Shown: piece by piece, positions 1-6,593 of the stretch
Numbering within the stretch: position 1 is the stretch's first letter
Layout: each line of letters begins with the position of its first letter
Assembly (NCBI GenBank): GCA_019746155.1
Contig: JAIESJ010000294.1
Span: forward strand, 1-8,924
Reading direction: 5' to 3'
Source: Burkholderiales bacterium
Lineage (GTDB): Bacteria > Pseudomonadota > Gammaproteobacteria > Burkholderiales > SG8-41
Length of the DNA: 8,924 nt
Program-made: the position numbers and the translations under genes
Notes under the pieces: generated by a model
Databases searched by the model: none
The model's input: only the letters and a program-made list of their open reading frames with translations
Told to the model about the DNA's origin: nothing

Positions 1-1704
1 GAAATCATGGCCATCATATTGCGCTGCCTGCAGGCCGGAAATCGCCGCCATCCTGCGATTATCGAATATCACTATCATGCCCTTCGCGGCGTGCTCGGTG
101 GCGTCGATCAGCACCTGCGGGTTCATCATGAACGAGCCATCGCCGCAGAACGCGATGCCGTAACGCGGCACCGAAGCGAGTGCGCTTGTGGCTACAGCGC
201 TTGCCGCAAATCCCATGTATGACGCGCCAGACTCGGTGTAGGTATCTCCGGGATTATCGTCTTCCACGATCTGGAACCCGTTGGCTTGCACGTCGCCCGC
301 GTCGAAGTACTTGACGGCGCCGATCGATTTGGCGAAGTCCGCGACGATTTTGATCGCAGCGGGCTGCGTTAGCACTGGCTTTCGCCATACCTCGTCCACG
401 ATCGGCGCCGCGGTGTAGCGCTCGTTACAGAAATATCGCCACTCGGTTTTTTTGTTGGCACATTGCTGTAACCACTCTTGCCGGCGCGCAAGGTCAATCC
501 CGCCGCTGTTGTCGATGGCGCGCAGCAGTTGCGCGATCACCGCGCCGATATCCCCTGGCAATGCAAGCGTCTTGTTATAGTGAATGACGTCGGAAAAATC
601 GCCGTTGATATTGATGACCGCTCTGGCGTTGGGAAATCCCACACCCGAGCAATCGGCCTGACACACCGCGCGCGAGCCGATGACGATAAGCAGCTCGCCG
701 TGCGTCATCGCGTAGTTGCCGCTGATCGAACCCTTGCTGCCGCCGACATGCATATTCTGCGGGTGGTTATGGGGTAAAACGCCGGTTGACCCAGGCGATA
801 GCACAACCGCGGCACCGCATGCTTCCGCCAGCGCGCGCAGCGACTGCGCAAAACGGCGCGTGCCGCCGCCGGCCTTGATCACCACGCGCGGTTGAGCACG
901 GATCAGATCGGCGGCCGATTGCAGCACATCCGCATCCGCGACCTCCTGACGCGGCAGCGCCATACGCTCCGGCAGCGCTGCAAGGTTCAGCTCTGCGATC
1001 TCCGCCGGCTGAGTATTGAGCGGCAGCAACAGATAGAACGGTCCCGCCTTGTAGGGATGATGCACGCGCTGGGTGCCGCGCCGTAACGCATCGCGCAACG
1101 CCTGCGGTGTGTGCAGCGTGTAAGACTCGCCCATGATTGCAGTAAGCCGGCCATAGAGCCCCTGCTCCTGCTTCGGAATTTGCTGCATGTTGTACCCTTC
1201 GCCATGGGTTGTCTCGTCGCCATAGATGTGATAGACGCCCACGCCATTCGACGCCGCCGCAAGCGACCCCGCCATTGCCTGCAACGCACCGGGTCCGATT
1301 GAGGTTACGACTGCAGGGATTTCTCCGTACTGCCATGATAGGGTGGTTGCGGCGTGCGCCATAGCCACTTCGTTGCGAAAGTTGTAGACCTTGGTAACGC
1401 CTGCCTCGCTATAAATGCGCAGTACTTCGCCAAGATCGGTCGAGCCGTGTCCGAAGATCGCTAGATACTTGGATACTCCCTGCTTGAGTAACCCGAGGAC
1501 GAGGCCTTCGGAAAGGGTCACATTGACGCGAAGTGGAAGCATGCCGCGCTCGATCGCTGCGACAAGACCGCCAGCCGCGGCGACCGCCCCGGCGCGGGCC
1601 CGCATGCCGTCGACGCTGGAAGACATCGCGCCGGATAAAGCGGTAGCCTCGGCCCTTTGGGGCACGCCGTCCTTTCCTGCAGAGAATAAATCGAGGCGCG
1701 TCAT
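1..1704 (-). CDS. ThDP-dependent enzyme, IolD/acetolactate-synthase-like (partial, 3' end outside window)
   Basis: Thiamine-diphosphate enzyme of the acetolactate synthase superfamily, closest in feel to the IolD branch, whose founding member hydrolytically opens a cyclic 1,2-dione in inositol breakdown. 568 codons are open with no stop before the left edge, and the family is usually around 600-640 residues. Visible parts: a PYR domain at about 60-230 with GHGSTD (85-90) and the cofactor-activating glutamate E112; a central domain at about 265-400; and a PP domain from about 440 with the ThDP/metal motif GDG (521-523) closed by DN (548-549), the expected spacing. The ATG overlaps the stop of the binding-protein gene by 4 nt (ATGA) and lacks a strong Shine-Dalgarno, suggesting translational coupling. 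Met27 is an alternative start, because homology only becomes convincing after about residue 35. It is the last visible cistron of the operon. The superfamily is secure. IolD-like ring cleavage is inference; a decarboxylase or lyase remains possible. Confidence 0.88.
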   Translation of the reverse strand, partial: MTRLDLFSAGKDGVPQRAEATALSGAMSSSVDGMRARAGAVAAAGGLVAAIERGMLPLRVNVTLSEGLVLGLLKQGVSKYLAIFGHGSTDLGEVLRIYSEAGVTKVYNFRNEVAMAHAATTLSWQYGEIPAVVTSIGPGALQAMAGSLAAASNGVGVYHIYGDETTHGEGYNMQQIPKQEQGLYGRLTAIMGESYTLHTPQALRDALRRGTQRVHHPYKAGPFYLLLPLNTQPAEIAELNLAALPERMALPRQEVADADVLQSAADLIRAQPRVVIKAGGGTRRFAQSLRALAEACGAAVVLSPGSTGVLPHNHPQNMHVGGSKGSISGNYAMTHGELLIVIGSRAVCQADCSGVGFPNARAVININGDFSDVIHYNKTLALPGDIGAVIAQLLRAIDNSGGIDLARRQEWLQQCANKKTEWRYFCNERYTAAPIVDEVWRKPVLTQPAAIKIVADFAKSIGAVKYFDAGDVQANGFQIVEDDNPGDTYTESGASYMGFAASAVATSALASVPRYGIAFCGDGSFMMNPQVLIDATEHAAKGMIVIFDNRRMAAISGLQAAQYDGHDF

Positions 1705-2696
1705 TTGACCGGTTTTTCCAAACCCAGTGCCGCAATCATGCGCCCGATGGTGACGTCTTCCTCGGCGATTATTTTGCCGAAATCGGCGCCAGGTTGGAAC
1801 GCGGGAGAAACATACAGCCGCTGGCAGGCTTTGGCGAATTCCGGACTCTCGACTGTTTTACGCACGGCGTCTTCCAGTGTGGCCACGATCTTCTTCGGCG
1901 TGCCGCGCGGCACGACCACACCGCGCCACAACTCCGCCGACATGTTGATACCGACTTCGCGGGCCGTGGGCACGCTGGGGAATGAGGGATCGCGCTGGTT
2001 ACTGAGCGCCACCAGCAATCGCATCGTACCCGCATTGACGAGGCCGGCCAGCGCACCGGGGAGCTGTATTACGGCATCAATCTCACCGCCAAGTAGCGTC
2101 GGAACAATTTGTGCCCCCGGAAACGGCACGTCGAGTACTTTGACCCCGGCTGCGGAAAATAAGCCGACGGAGGAAATGTGGGTGTGGCTACCTATACCGG
2201 AGTTGCCGACGGTGATTTTGCCCGGATTCTTGCGCGCATCGGCGACGAAATCGGCAAAAGTCTTCCACGGTGCATTTTGCCGCACGGCGAGTACCGGCGT
2301 TTCGTTGGTCACCCTCGCCACCGGGTCGAACGCTTTATAGCTGATCGACAGCATTCCGGTGTGATAAGTGGTAGAAATAGAATTAGAATTCCACACCATC
2401 GTATAGCCGTCCGCAGGCTGATTCGCGGCATACTTGTAACCAATGGCACCGCCACCGCCCGGGCGATTGACCACGATAATGTTCGTCTTCAGCCGCTTGC
2501 TCATGCCTTCAGCCAGCACGCGCGCCGTGACATCGGCGGAACTTCCGGCCGGGAACAGCACAACGAGCTGCATCGGCCGCATCGGAAAGGCGCCATTTTC
2601 CGCAAGTGCACGCAAGGGCATCAAAACGAGGCTTGCCGTGAGCACAAACAGGGCCGACCTCAATAACGCATGAAAGTACCGGAATTTCCTTGACAT
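1701..2696 (-). CDS. Bug-family periplasmic substrate-binding protein (tripartite tricarboxylate transporter type)
   Basis: 331-residue extracytoplasmic binding protein of the Bug/TctC family, which captures small carboxylates and other organics in the periplasm for TctAB-type carriers. A signal peptide covers about 1-32: basic MSRKFR, a hydrophobic core, then a cleavage-type ALA just before Glu33. Family hallmarks follow: the first ligand loop FPAGSSADVTAR (48-59), the NRPGGGGAIG loop (77-86), GNSGIGSHTH (164-173) and LLGGEIDA (201-208). The reading frame extends upstream to a Met at 2762, but the ATG at 2694-2696 is preferred: GGGAGGAG lies just ahead of it and the signal peptide then begins correctly. 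It follows the molybdopterin gene after 55 nt and overlaps the ThDP gene by 4 nt. No membrane components (TctA/TctB) are in the window, so it either uses a distant carrier or acts as a sensor. The ligand is unknown, but the context says it feeds the neighbouring enzymes. Confidence 0.93.
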   Translation of the reverse strand: MSRKFRYFHALLRSALFVLTASLVLMPLRALAENGAFPMRPMQLVVLFPAGSSADVTARVLAEGMSKRLKTNIIVVNRPGGGGAIGYKYAANQPADGYTMVWNSNSISTTYHTGMLSISYKAFDPVARVTNETPVLAVRQNAPWKTFADFVADARKNPGKITVGNSGIGSHTHISSVGLFSAAGVKVLDVPFPGAQIVPTLLGGEIDAVIQLPGALAGLVNAGTMRLLVALSNQRDPSFPSVPTAREVGINMSAELWRGVVVPRGTPKKIVATLEDAVRKTVESPEFAKACQRLYVSPAFQPGADFGKIIAEEDVTIGRMIAALGLEKPVK

Positions 2697-2706
2697 TTCT
2701 CCTCCC
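2697..2706 (-). promoter_or_regulatory. Ribosome binding site deciding the Bug protein start
   Basis: GGGAGGAG followed by AA precedes the ATG at 2694-2696. It favours this start over the in-frame Met at 2762, which would add 22 residues ahead of the signal peptide and would overlap the preceding gene. Confidence 0.8.
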
Positions 2707-2751
2707 GTTGTCGATATGATGCTTCGTCGGTTCGTGCTGAGTGCATGGTGC

Positions 2752-3759
2752 CTACAATGCAATGTCGGCCTCGTTCGCCCGCTTCGCGCGCAGAGCCTCG
2801 AGTACGCGCTCCGGCGTTGCCGGCAACCGGGTGATGCGCACGCCTACCGCGTCGTAAATCGCGTTGATAATCGCCGGCGCGGTCGGCACCATCGCCGGTT
2901 CGCCGATGCCCTTTACGCCGAGCGGCGTCTTGGGGTCGCGGTCCTCGATGATTATCGAATTGACCTGCGGCACGTCGAGTGAAGTAGGCAGGATGTATTT
3001 AGCGAATCCCGGTGTCGTGGTGCGCCCGTCCTTGAGCGTAAAATCCTCCATCAACGCCTGTCCGAGCGCCATCACCACCGCGCCCTCGATCTGTCCTTCC
3101 ACACCCTGCGGATTGACCGCCCGCCCGACATCGTGCGCAGCCCATACACCGAGCACCTGCACTTCGCCGGTGTCGGTGTCGACCTCGACCTCAATGATCT
3201 GCGTGCCGAATACATACGATTGCCACGGCTCGCCGCGGCCGGTTTCAGGGTCGAGCGGTGTGTGCAGCGACGTATAACTGCCGCTGCCGACGATCACGAT
3301 TCCGTGCTGTTTTTTTAATACATCAACCGCTTCGGCCATCGACATGCGCAAATCGCGGCCGCGCACCCACACCTCGCCGGCACGCGTATCGATCAGCTCT
3401 CCGGGCACATTCCAGTGCTGCGCCATTTCCTTGATAAATTTATCACGCGCATCACGGCATGCCGAAGCGACCGCGTTGCCGATGATGTAAGTCTGGCGCG
3501 TCGCGCCGGCATGAGCGGCCTCGGGTGCGCGCGCGGTGTCGTTATCGCCGAGCGTCACGTCCTTGGGGCGCACGCCCATTTCCTCGGCGGCAATCTGGCA
3601 CAGCGTGGTAAGGATCCCTTCGCCGATCTCGGTAACGCCGGTCGTAACCTTGACTGTACCGCCGTCGTCGAGTTCAACCCACGCACCCGCACGGTCCACT
3701 GCTGCCGTGCGCGCGATTCCGTACCAGCAGCACGCGACGCCGCGTCCGCGCCGTTTCAT
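2752..3759 (-). CDS. Molybdenum hydroxylase, C-terminal Moco-binding subunit (separate cistron)
   Basis: 335-residue protein matching the second half of the large molybdopterin subunit of xanthine dehydrogenase-family hydroxylases. Visible motifs: KRRGRGVAC near the N terminus; TEIGEGILTT with the QIAAEE helix (43-60), which contacts the cofactor in the family; GATRQTYIIGNAV (85-97); HDVGRAVNPQGVEGQIEG (209-226); and GIGEPAM with the presumed catalytic base Glu287. The usual Gln of the GQG element is Glu47 here. In most relatives this region is continuous with the first Moco half. Here it starts on its own ATG inside the ATGA that ends the upstream gene, and its frame upstream has a stop at 3778-3780. 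It cannot work alone and should assemble with the 3756-5669 product and the FAD subunit. A large/medium Moco split is known in nicotinate dehydrogenase (NdhL/NdhM). A recent frameshift in a once-continuous gene is the alternative. Confidence 0.9.
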   Translation of the reverse strand: MKRRGRGVACCWYGIARTAAVDRAGAWVELDDGGTVKVTTGVTEIGEGILTTLCQIAAEEMGVRPKDVTLGDNDTARAPEAAHAGATRQTYIIGNAVASACRDARDKFIKEMAQHWNVPGELIDTRAGEVWVRGRDLRMSMAEAVDVLKKQHGIVIVGSGSYTSLHTPLDPETGRGEPWQSYVFGTQIIEVEVDTDTGEVQVLGVWAAHDVGRAVNPQGVEGQIEGAVVMALGQALMEDFTLKDGRTTTPGFAKYILPTSLDVPQVNSIIIEDRDPKTPLGVKGIGEPAMVPTAPAIINAIYDAVGVRITRLPATPERVLEALRAKRANEADIAL

Positions 3760-5669
3760 GTCTGCACCGCCTTGCGTTCACTTGCCGACCCTACCGTGTT
3801 TGCCGGCGTTGTGATCCGCGCCAGGCGTGCGCCGAGCGTGCAGGGCTTGCGCGTGTCGTTACCGCCGAGATCCGGCCGCTGCTCGCCGCGCGTCTGCCGG
3901 TGCGGCTCGCCCGGCGCCCAGCGCGCGGCCTGAGCCGCGGCCTCGATTGTGCGCAACAAGCTCACCGAACCGAGTTGGGCCTGGGTATGCGTGATGGCGC
4001 CGTCGCGCATCGCGTTGACGCGGCGTAGTTCGATCGGATCCATGCCCAGTTTCTCGGCGCACAGGTCGAGGTGCGCCTCGGTCGAAAACTCGGACTGGAA
4101 AGCTCCAAAGCTGCGCATCGCGCCGGCCGGCGTATTGTTGGTGTAGACGCAGATCGCGTCCATCCGTACATTTGGAATCGCATACGGGCCGGCGCCGAGA
4201 ATCGCGGCTTTGTTCATGACGCCCGGGCCGGACATCGCATAAGCGCCGCCATCGGCAATCATGTACATCGAAGTCGCAAGGATGCGCCCGTCTTTGCGCA
4301 GTCCCATCCGGTAGCGGATGCGGAACGGATGCCGCTTGGCGCTTGCGATGAACGACTCTTCGCGTGTAAACACATAGCGCACCGGACGCCGCGTCTTGAT
4401 CGCAGCGAGCGCGAGCATGCCCTGATACAGCATGTCCTCTTTGCCGCCGAAGCCGCCGCCGACCGGGCTCATGATCAACCGCACCGTGTTGATCGGGCGG
4501 TTGAGGATGCGCGCCAGCATGTGGCGGTGGTGCGTGATGTTCTGGTCCGGCGCCTGGACAGTCACAGTGCCATCGGCGTCGAGATACGCAAGCCCGGCTT
4601 CCGGTTCGAGGTAGGCGTGCTCGATCGCCTGCGTTTCGTAGGTCTCTTCGACGATCAGATCAGATTCGGCAAACCCCCGCTCGACATCGCCCTTGCGGAT
4701 CTTCGTGTGTTTGCACACGTTACCCGGATATGCGTCGTGCAACTGCGGCGCGCCCGGCTGCATCGCTTCCTCCGCGTCGAACACCGCGGGCAGTTCTTCG
4801 AAGCGCACCTTGATTTTGGCGAGCGCCGCCCGCGCGATCAGTGGGTTTTCAGCGACTACCGCGGCGATACCCTCGCCGACATACCGCACCACGCCGCGCG
4901 CCATGACCGGTTGGTCGTCGATGAAAACGCCATAGTTATCAACACCCGGCACGTCGTTGCAGGTCAACACTGTTTCGACGCCCGCCATCGTCGCGGCTTC
5001 CGACACGTCGAGCGCGGCGATACGAGCGTGCGGCATTGGGCTGCGCAACACCTGCATGTGCAGCATATTCGGCATCGTCATGTCGGCTGCGTAGCGCAGC
5101 GCGCCCGATACTTTGCTTGGCGCATCGAGCCGCCGTACGCTCGCGCCGATGTACGAGCCGCGATAGGTTTCCTCTTCCAACGCGGTTGCCGGCAGCGCCC
5201 CGTTCATCACGTCACGTGCGAGTTCGACCGCCGCGAAAATCTTTTGATAACCGGTGCATCGACAGATGTTGCCGCCGAGACCTTCCTTAATCTCTTCCAG
5301 GTCGGCGTGTGGGTTGCGGCGCAGCGTGGCGGTGGCCGCCATGACCATGCCTGGTATGCAGTAGCCGCATTGACTTGCGCCTGCTTTATGGAAAGCTCTT
5401 TGCAAAATCGTGAGTTCGTCTTCGCGCGCGAGCCCCTCGACCGTTACGATTTCCGCGTCTTGCGCCTTGGCCACTGGCAGCAGACAGCTTTTGTGCAAGA
5501 CGCCGTTGACGAACATCGAGCACGTGCCGCATTCGCCCGCGCCGCAGCCTTCCTTGTTACCCGTCAGATGCAACTCTTCCCGGACGAAATCGAGCAGCCG
5601 CAGATGGGGTGCGCAACGCCGCGCGAACTTGCGGCCATTCACCGTCAGGCGGATTTCGATATCAGGCAT
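3756..5669 (-). CDS. Molybdenum hydroxylase: [2Fe-2S] domain fused to N-terminal half of Moco subunit
   Basis: 637-residue fusion. Residues 1-160 form the electron-transfer unit. A ferredoxin-like [2Fe-2S] domain has ligands C42, C47, C50 and C62, and the helical second cluster domain has C101, C104, C136 and C138; all eight cysteines are present. From about 165 it continues in frame into the molybdopterin domain: RRLDAPSKVSG (179-189), a Gln in PDQNIT (374-379), GGGFGGKED (404-412) and PAGAMRSFGAFQ (514-525), equivalent to the substrate-pocket arginine stretch. The CO-dehydrogenase AYxCSFR loop is absent, so it is not a CO oxidiser. The last 50 or so residues are a polar linker with no recognised family motif before the overlap with the next cistron. 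The start at 5667-5669 has an excellent AAAGGAGG ribosome site and overlaps the FAD gene end by 8 nt. An open frame upstream to 5912 has no family sequence. Expected role: hydroxylation of an aldehyde or N-heterocycle carbon, passing electrons to FAD. The substrate is unknown. Confidence 0.92.
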   Translation of the reverse strand: MPDIEIRLTVNGRKFARRCAPHLRLLDFVREELHLTGNKEGCGAGECGTCSMFVNGVLHKSCLLPVAKAQDAEIVTVEGLAREDELTILQRAFHKAGASQCGYCIPGMVMAATATLRRNPHADLEEIKEGLGGNICRCTGYQKIFAAVELARDVMNGALPATALEEETYRGSYIGASVRRLDAPSKVSGALRYAADMTMPNMLHMQVLRSPMPHARIAALDVSEAATMAGVETVLTCNDVPGVDNYGVFIDDQPVMARGVVRYVGEGIAAVVAENPLIARAALAKIKVRFEELPAVFDAEEAMQPGAPQLHDAYPGNVCKHTKIRKGDVERGFAESDLIVEETYETQAIEHAYLEPEAGLAYLDADGTVTVQAPDQNITHHRHMLARILNRPINTVRLIMSPVGGGFGGKEDMLYQGMLALAAIKTRRPVRYVFTREESFIASAKRHPFRIRYRMGLRKDGRILATSMYMIADGGAYAMSGPGVMNKAAILGAGPYAIPNVRMDAICVYTNNTPAGAMRSFGAFQSEFSTEAHLDLCAEKLGMDPIELRRVNAMRDGAITHTQAQLGSVSLLRTIEAAAQAARWAPGEPHRQTRGEQRPDLGGNDTRKPCTLGARLARITTPANTVGSASERKAVQT

Positions 5670-6582
5670 GCTGTACCTCCTTTGTTGCGGACGCGCTGGA
5701 GACCGAGATACCAAGTTCGGCGAGGGCGTCGGTGATCGAGCGTTCCACGAAATTGACAAGTACCTCGCGCCGATACTCGCGGCGAGTACGCGACTGCACG
5801 CGGTCGGCCGCCAATTCGGCCGCGCCGCGAATAACATCCGGCTGAACCGGCTTGCCTTGCAGAAACGCCTCGCACTCCGTGAGCCGCGTCGGCACCGGAC
5901 CGACAGCGGCAACCGCGATTCTTACGTCGTCGAAATCGCGCTGCGCGAAGTCGAGCCGCACCAGCGCCGCAACGCATACGGTGGAAATGACCAGCGAACG
6001 GCGATGGCCGACTTTCTCGAAGGCGGCGCCATAGCCGGCCATGGAATCGCACTCAATCGAGCCGACCAGTTCTCCCGGCTGCAGGCGGGTCTGACCCGGG
6101 CCGAGGACGAATTCGTCGAGCGGCACCGAGCGGGTGCGCACCTGACCGTTGGCGGAACTATATAACGTCAGCACCGAGTTCATCGCCAGCATCGCCGGGG
6201 TTGCATCGGCGGCGGGCGAGGCATTGACCAGATTACCGGCAAGCGTCGCCTGCTCGCGAATCTGGTCGTCGGCAAACCACACCGCACAATGTTTCAACAC
6301 CGGCGCATGCTCGACCAGGACCGGGTTGGCGAGAAACGCCGCAATCGTGGTATTCGCGCCGAGCCGCACGCGCTCGCCGCGCAACTCGACGCCGCACAAT
6401 TCGGGGATGCGGCTCACGTCGATCACGGCGGCGTAATGCACATCACCGGCGCGCCCCTCGCGCGCCCACGGCAGAACGTCGGTCGCACCGGCAACCACGC
6501 GAGCCGCGGCACCGAAACGCCCAATTGCTTCGAATGCCTCGGCGAGCGAGCGCGGCGTGAGATATTGATCGTAGGTAAGCAT
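5662..6582 (-). CDS. Molybdenum hydroxylase FAD-binding (medium) subunit, CoxM/NdhF-like
   Basis: 306-residue FAD-binding protein of the CO dehydrogenase/xanthine dehydrogenase medium-subunit family, receiving electrons from the [2Fe-2S] clusters and passing them to an external acceptor. The two FAD-binding segments are clear: VVAGATD (29-35) and IREQATLAGNLVNASPAAD (108-126), followed by the PAMLAM stretch. The domain 3 region, with FEKVGHR (188-194) and AVAAVGPVPTR (223-233), matches the family C-terminal domain. Both FAD loops carry Ala where the consensus usually has a second Gly (AGATD, LAGN). There is no extra cysteine-rich insert of the 4-hydroxybenzoyl-CoA reductase type. The ATG is preceded by GAAGG at suitable spacing, 11 nt after the dehydrogenase stop. 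The 3' end overlaps the Fe-S/Moco start by 8 nt, so the subunits are probably made together. Length is normal for the family (about 280-300). Confidence 0.94.
   Translation of the reverse strand: MLTYDQYLTPRSLAEAFEAIGRFGAAARVVAGATDVLPWAREGRAGDVHYAAVIDVSRIPELCGVELRGERVRLGANTTIAAFLANPVLVEHAPVLKHCAVWFADDQIREQATLAGNLVNASPAADATPAMLAMNSVLTLYSSANGQVRTRSVPLDEFVLGPGQTRLQPGELVGSIECDSMAGYGAAFEKVGHRRSLVISTVCVAALVRLDFAQRDFDDVRIAVAAVGPVPTRLTECEAFLQGKPVQPDVIRGAAELAADRVQSRTRREYRREVLVNFVERSITDALAELGISVSSASATKEVQHA
5671..5681 (-). promoter_or_regulatory. Strong ribosome binding site deciding the start of the Fe-S/Moco fusion
   Basis: AAAGGAGGTAC lies directly upstream of the ATG at 5667-5669, inside the last codons of the FAD subunit gene. 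It settles the start against an open frame running up to 5912 and implies strong independent initiation as well as coupling to the upstream gene. Confidence 0.8.
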
Positions 6583-6593
6583 GGAACCTTCGG

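Noticed and set aside
767..1336. A 189-codon minus-strand open frame starting inside the ThDP gene
   Set aside because: It is out of frame with the convincing ThDP reading frame, which runs uninterrupted across the same bases, and its sequence is low-complexity Arg/Ala/Gly.
2178..2666. Plus-strand open frame of 162 codons opposite the Bug gene
   Set aside because: Shadow of the binding-protein gene, with no ribosome site or recognisable motif.
2697..2751. Possible terminator or internal promoter between the Moco gene and the Bug gene
   Set aside because: Only a weak GCAC/GTGC pairing is visible, with no T run, and no good -35/-10 pair. Read-through seems likely.
3756..5669. Carbon monoxide dehydrogenase large subunit (CoxL)
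   Set aside because: The AYxCSFR active-site loop is missing; the equivalent region reads AGAMRSFGAF, as in general aldehyde/xanthine-type hydroxylases.
4071..5735. A 554-codon open frame on the plus strand
   Set aside because: It is antisense to the Fe-S/Moco gene, is rich in Arg, His and Ala as GC-rich shadow frames are, and shows no domain or ribosome site.
5670..5912. N-terminal extension of the Fe-S/Moco protein by 81 residues
   Set aside because: The extension lies within the FAD subunit gene in another frame, has no family similarity, and a strong Shine-Dalgarno marks the ATG at 5669.
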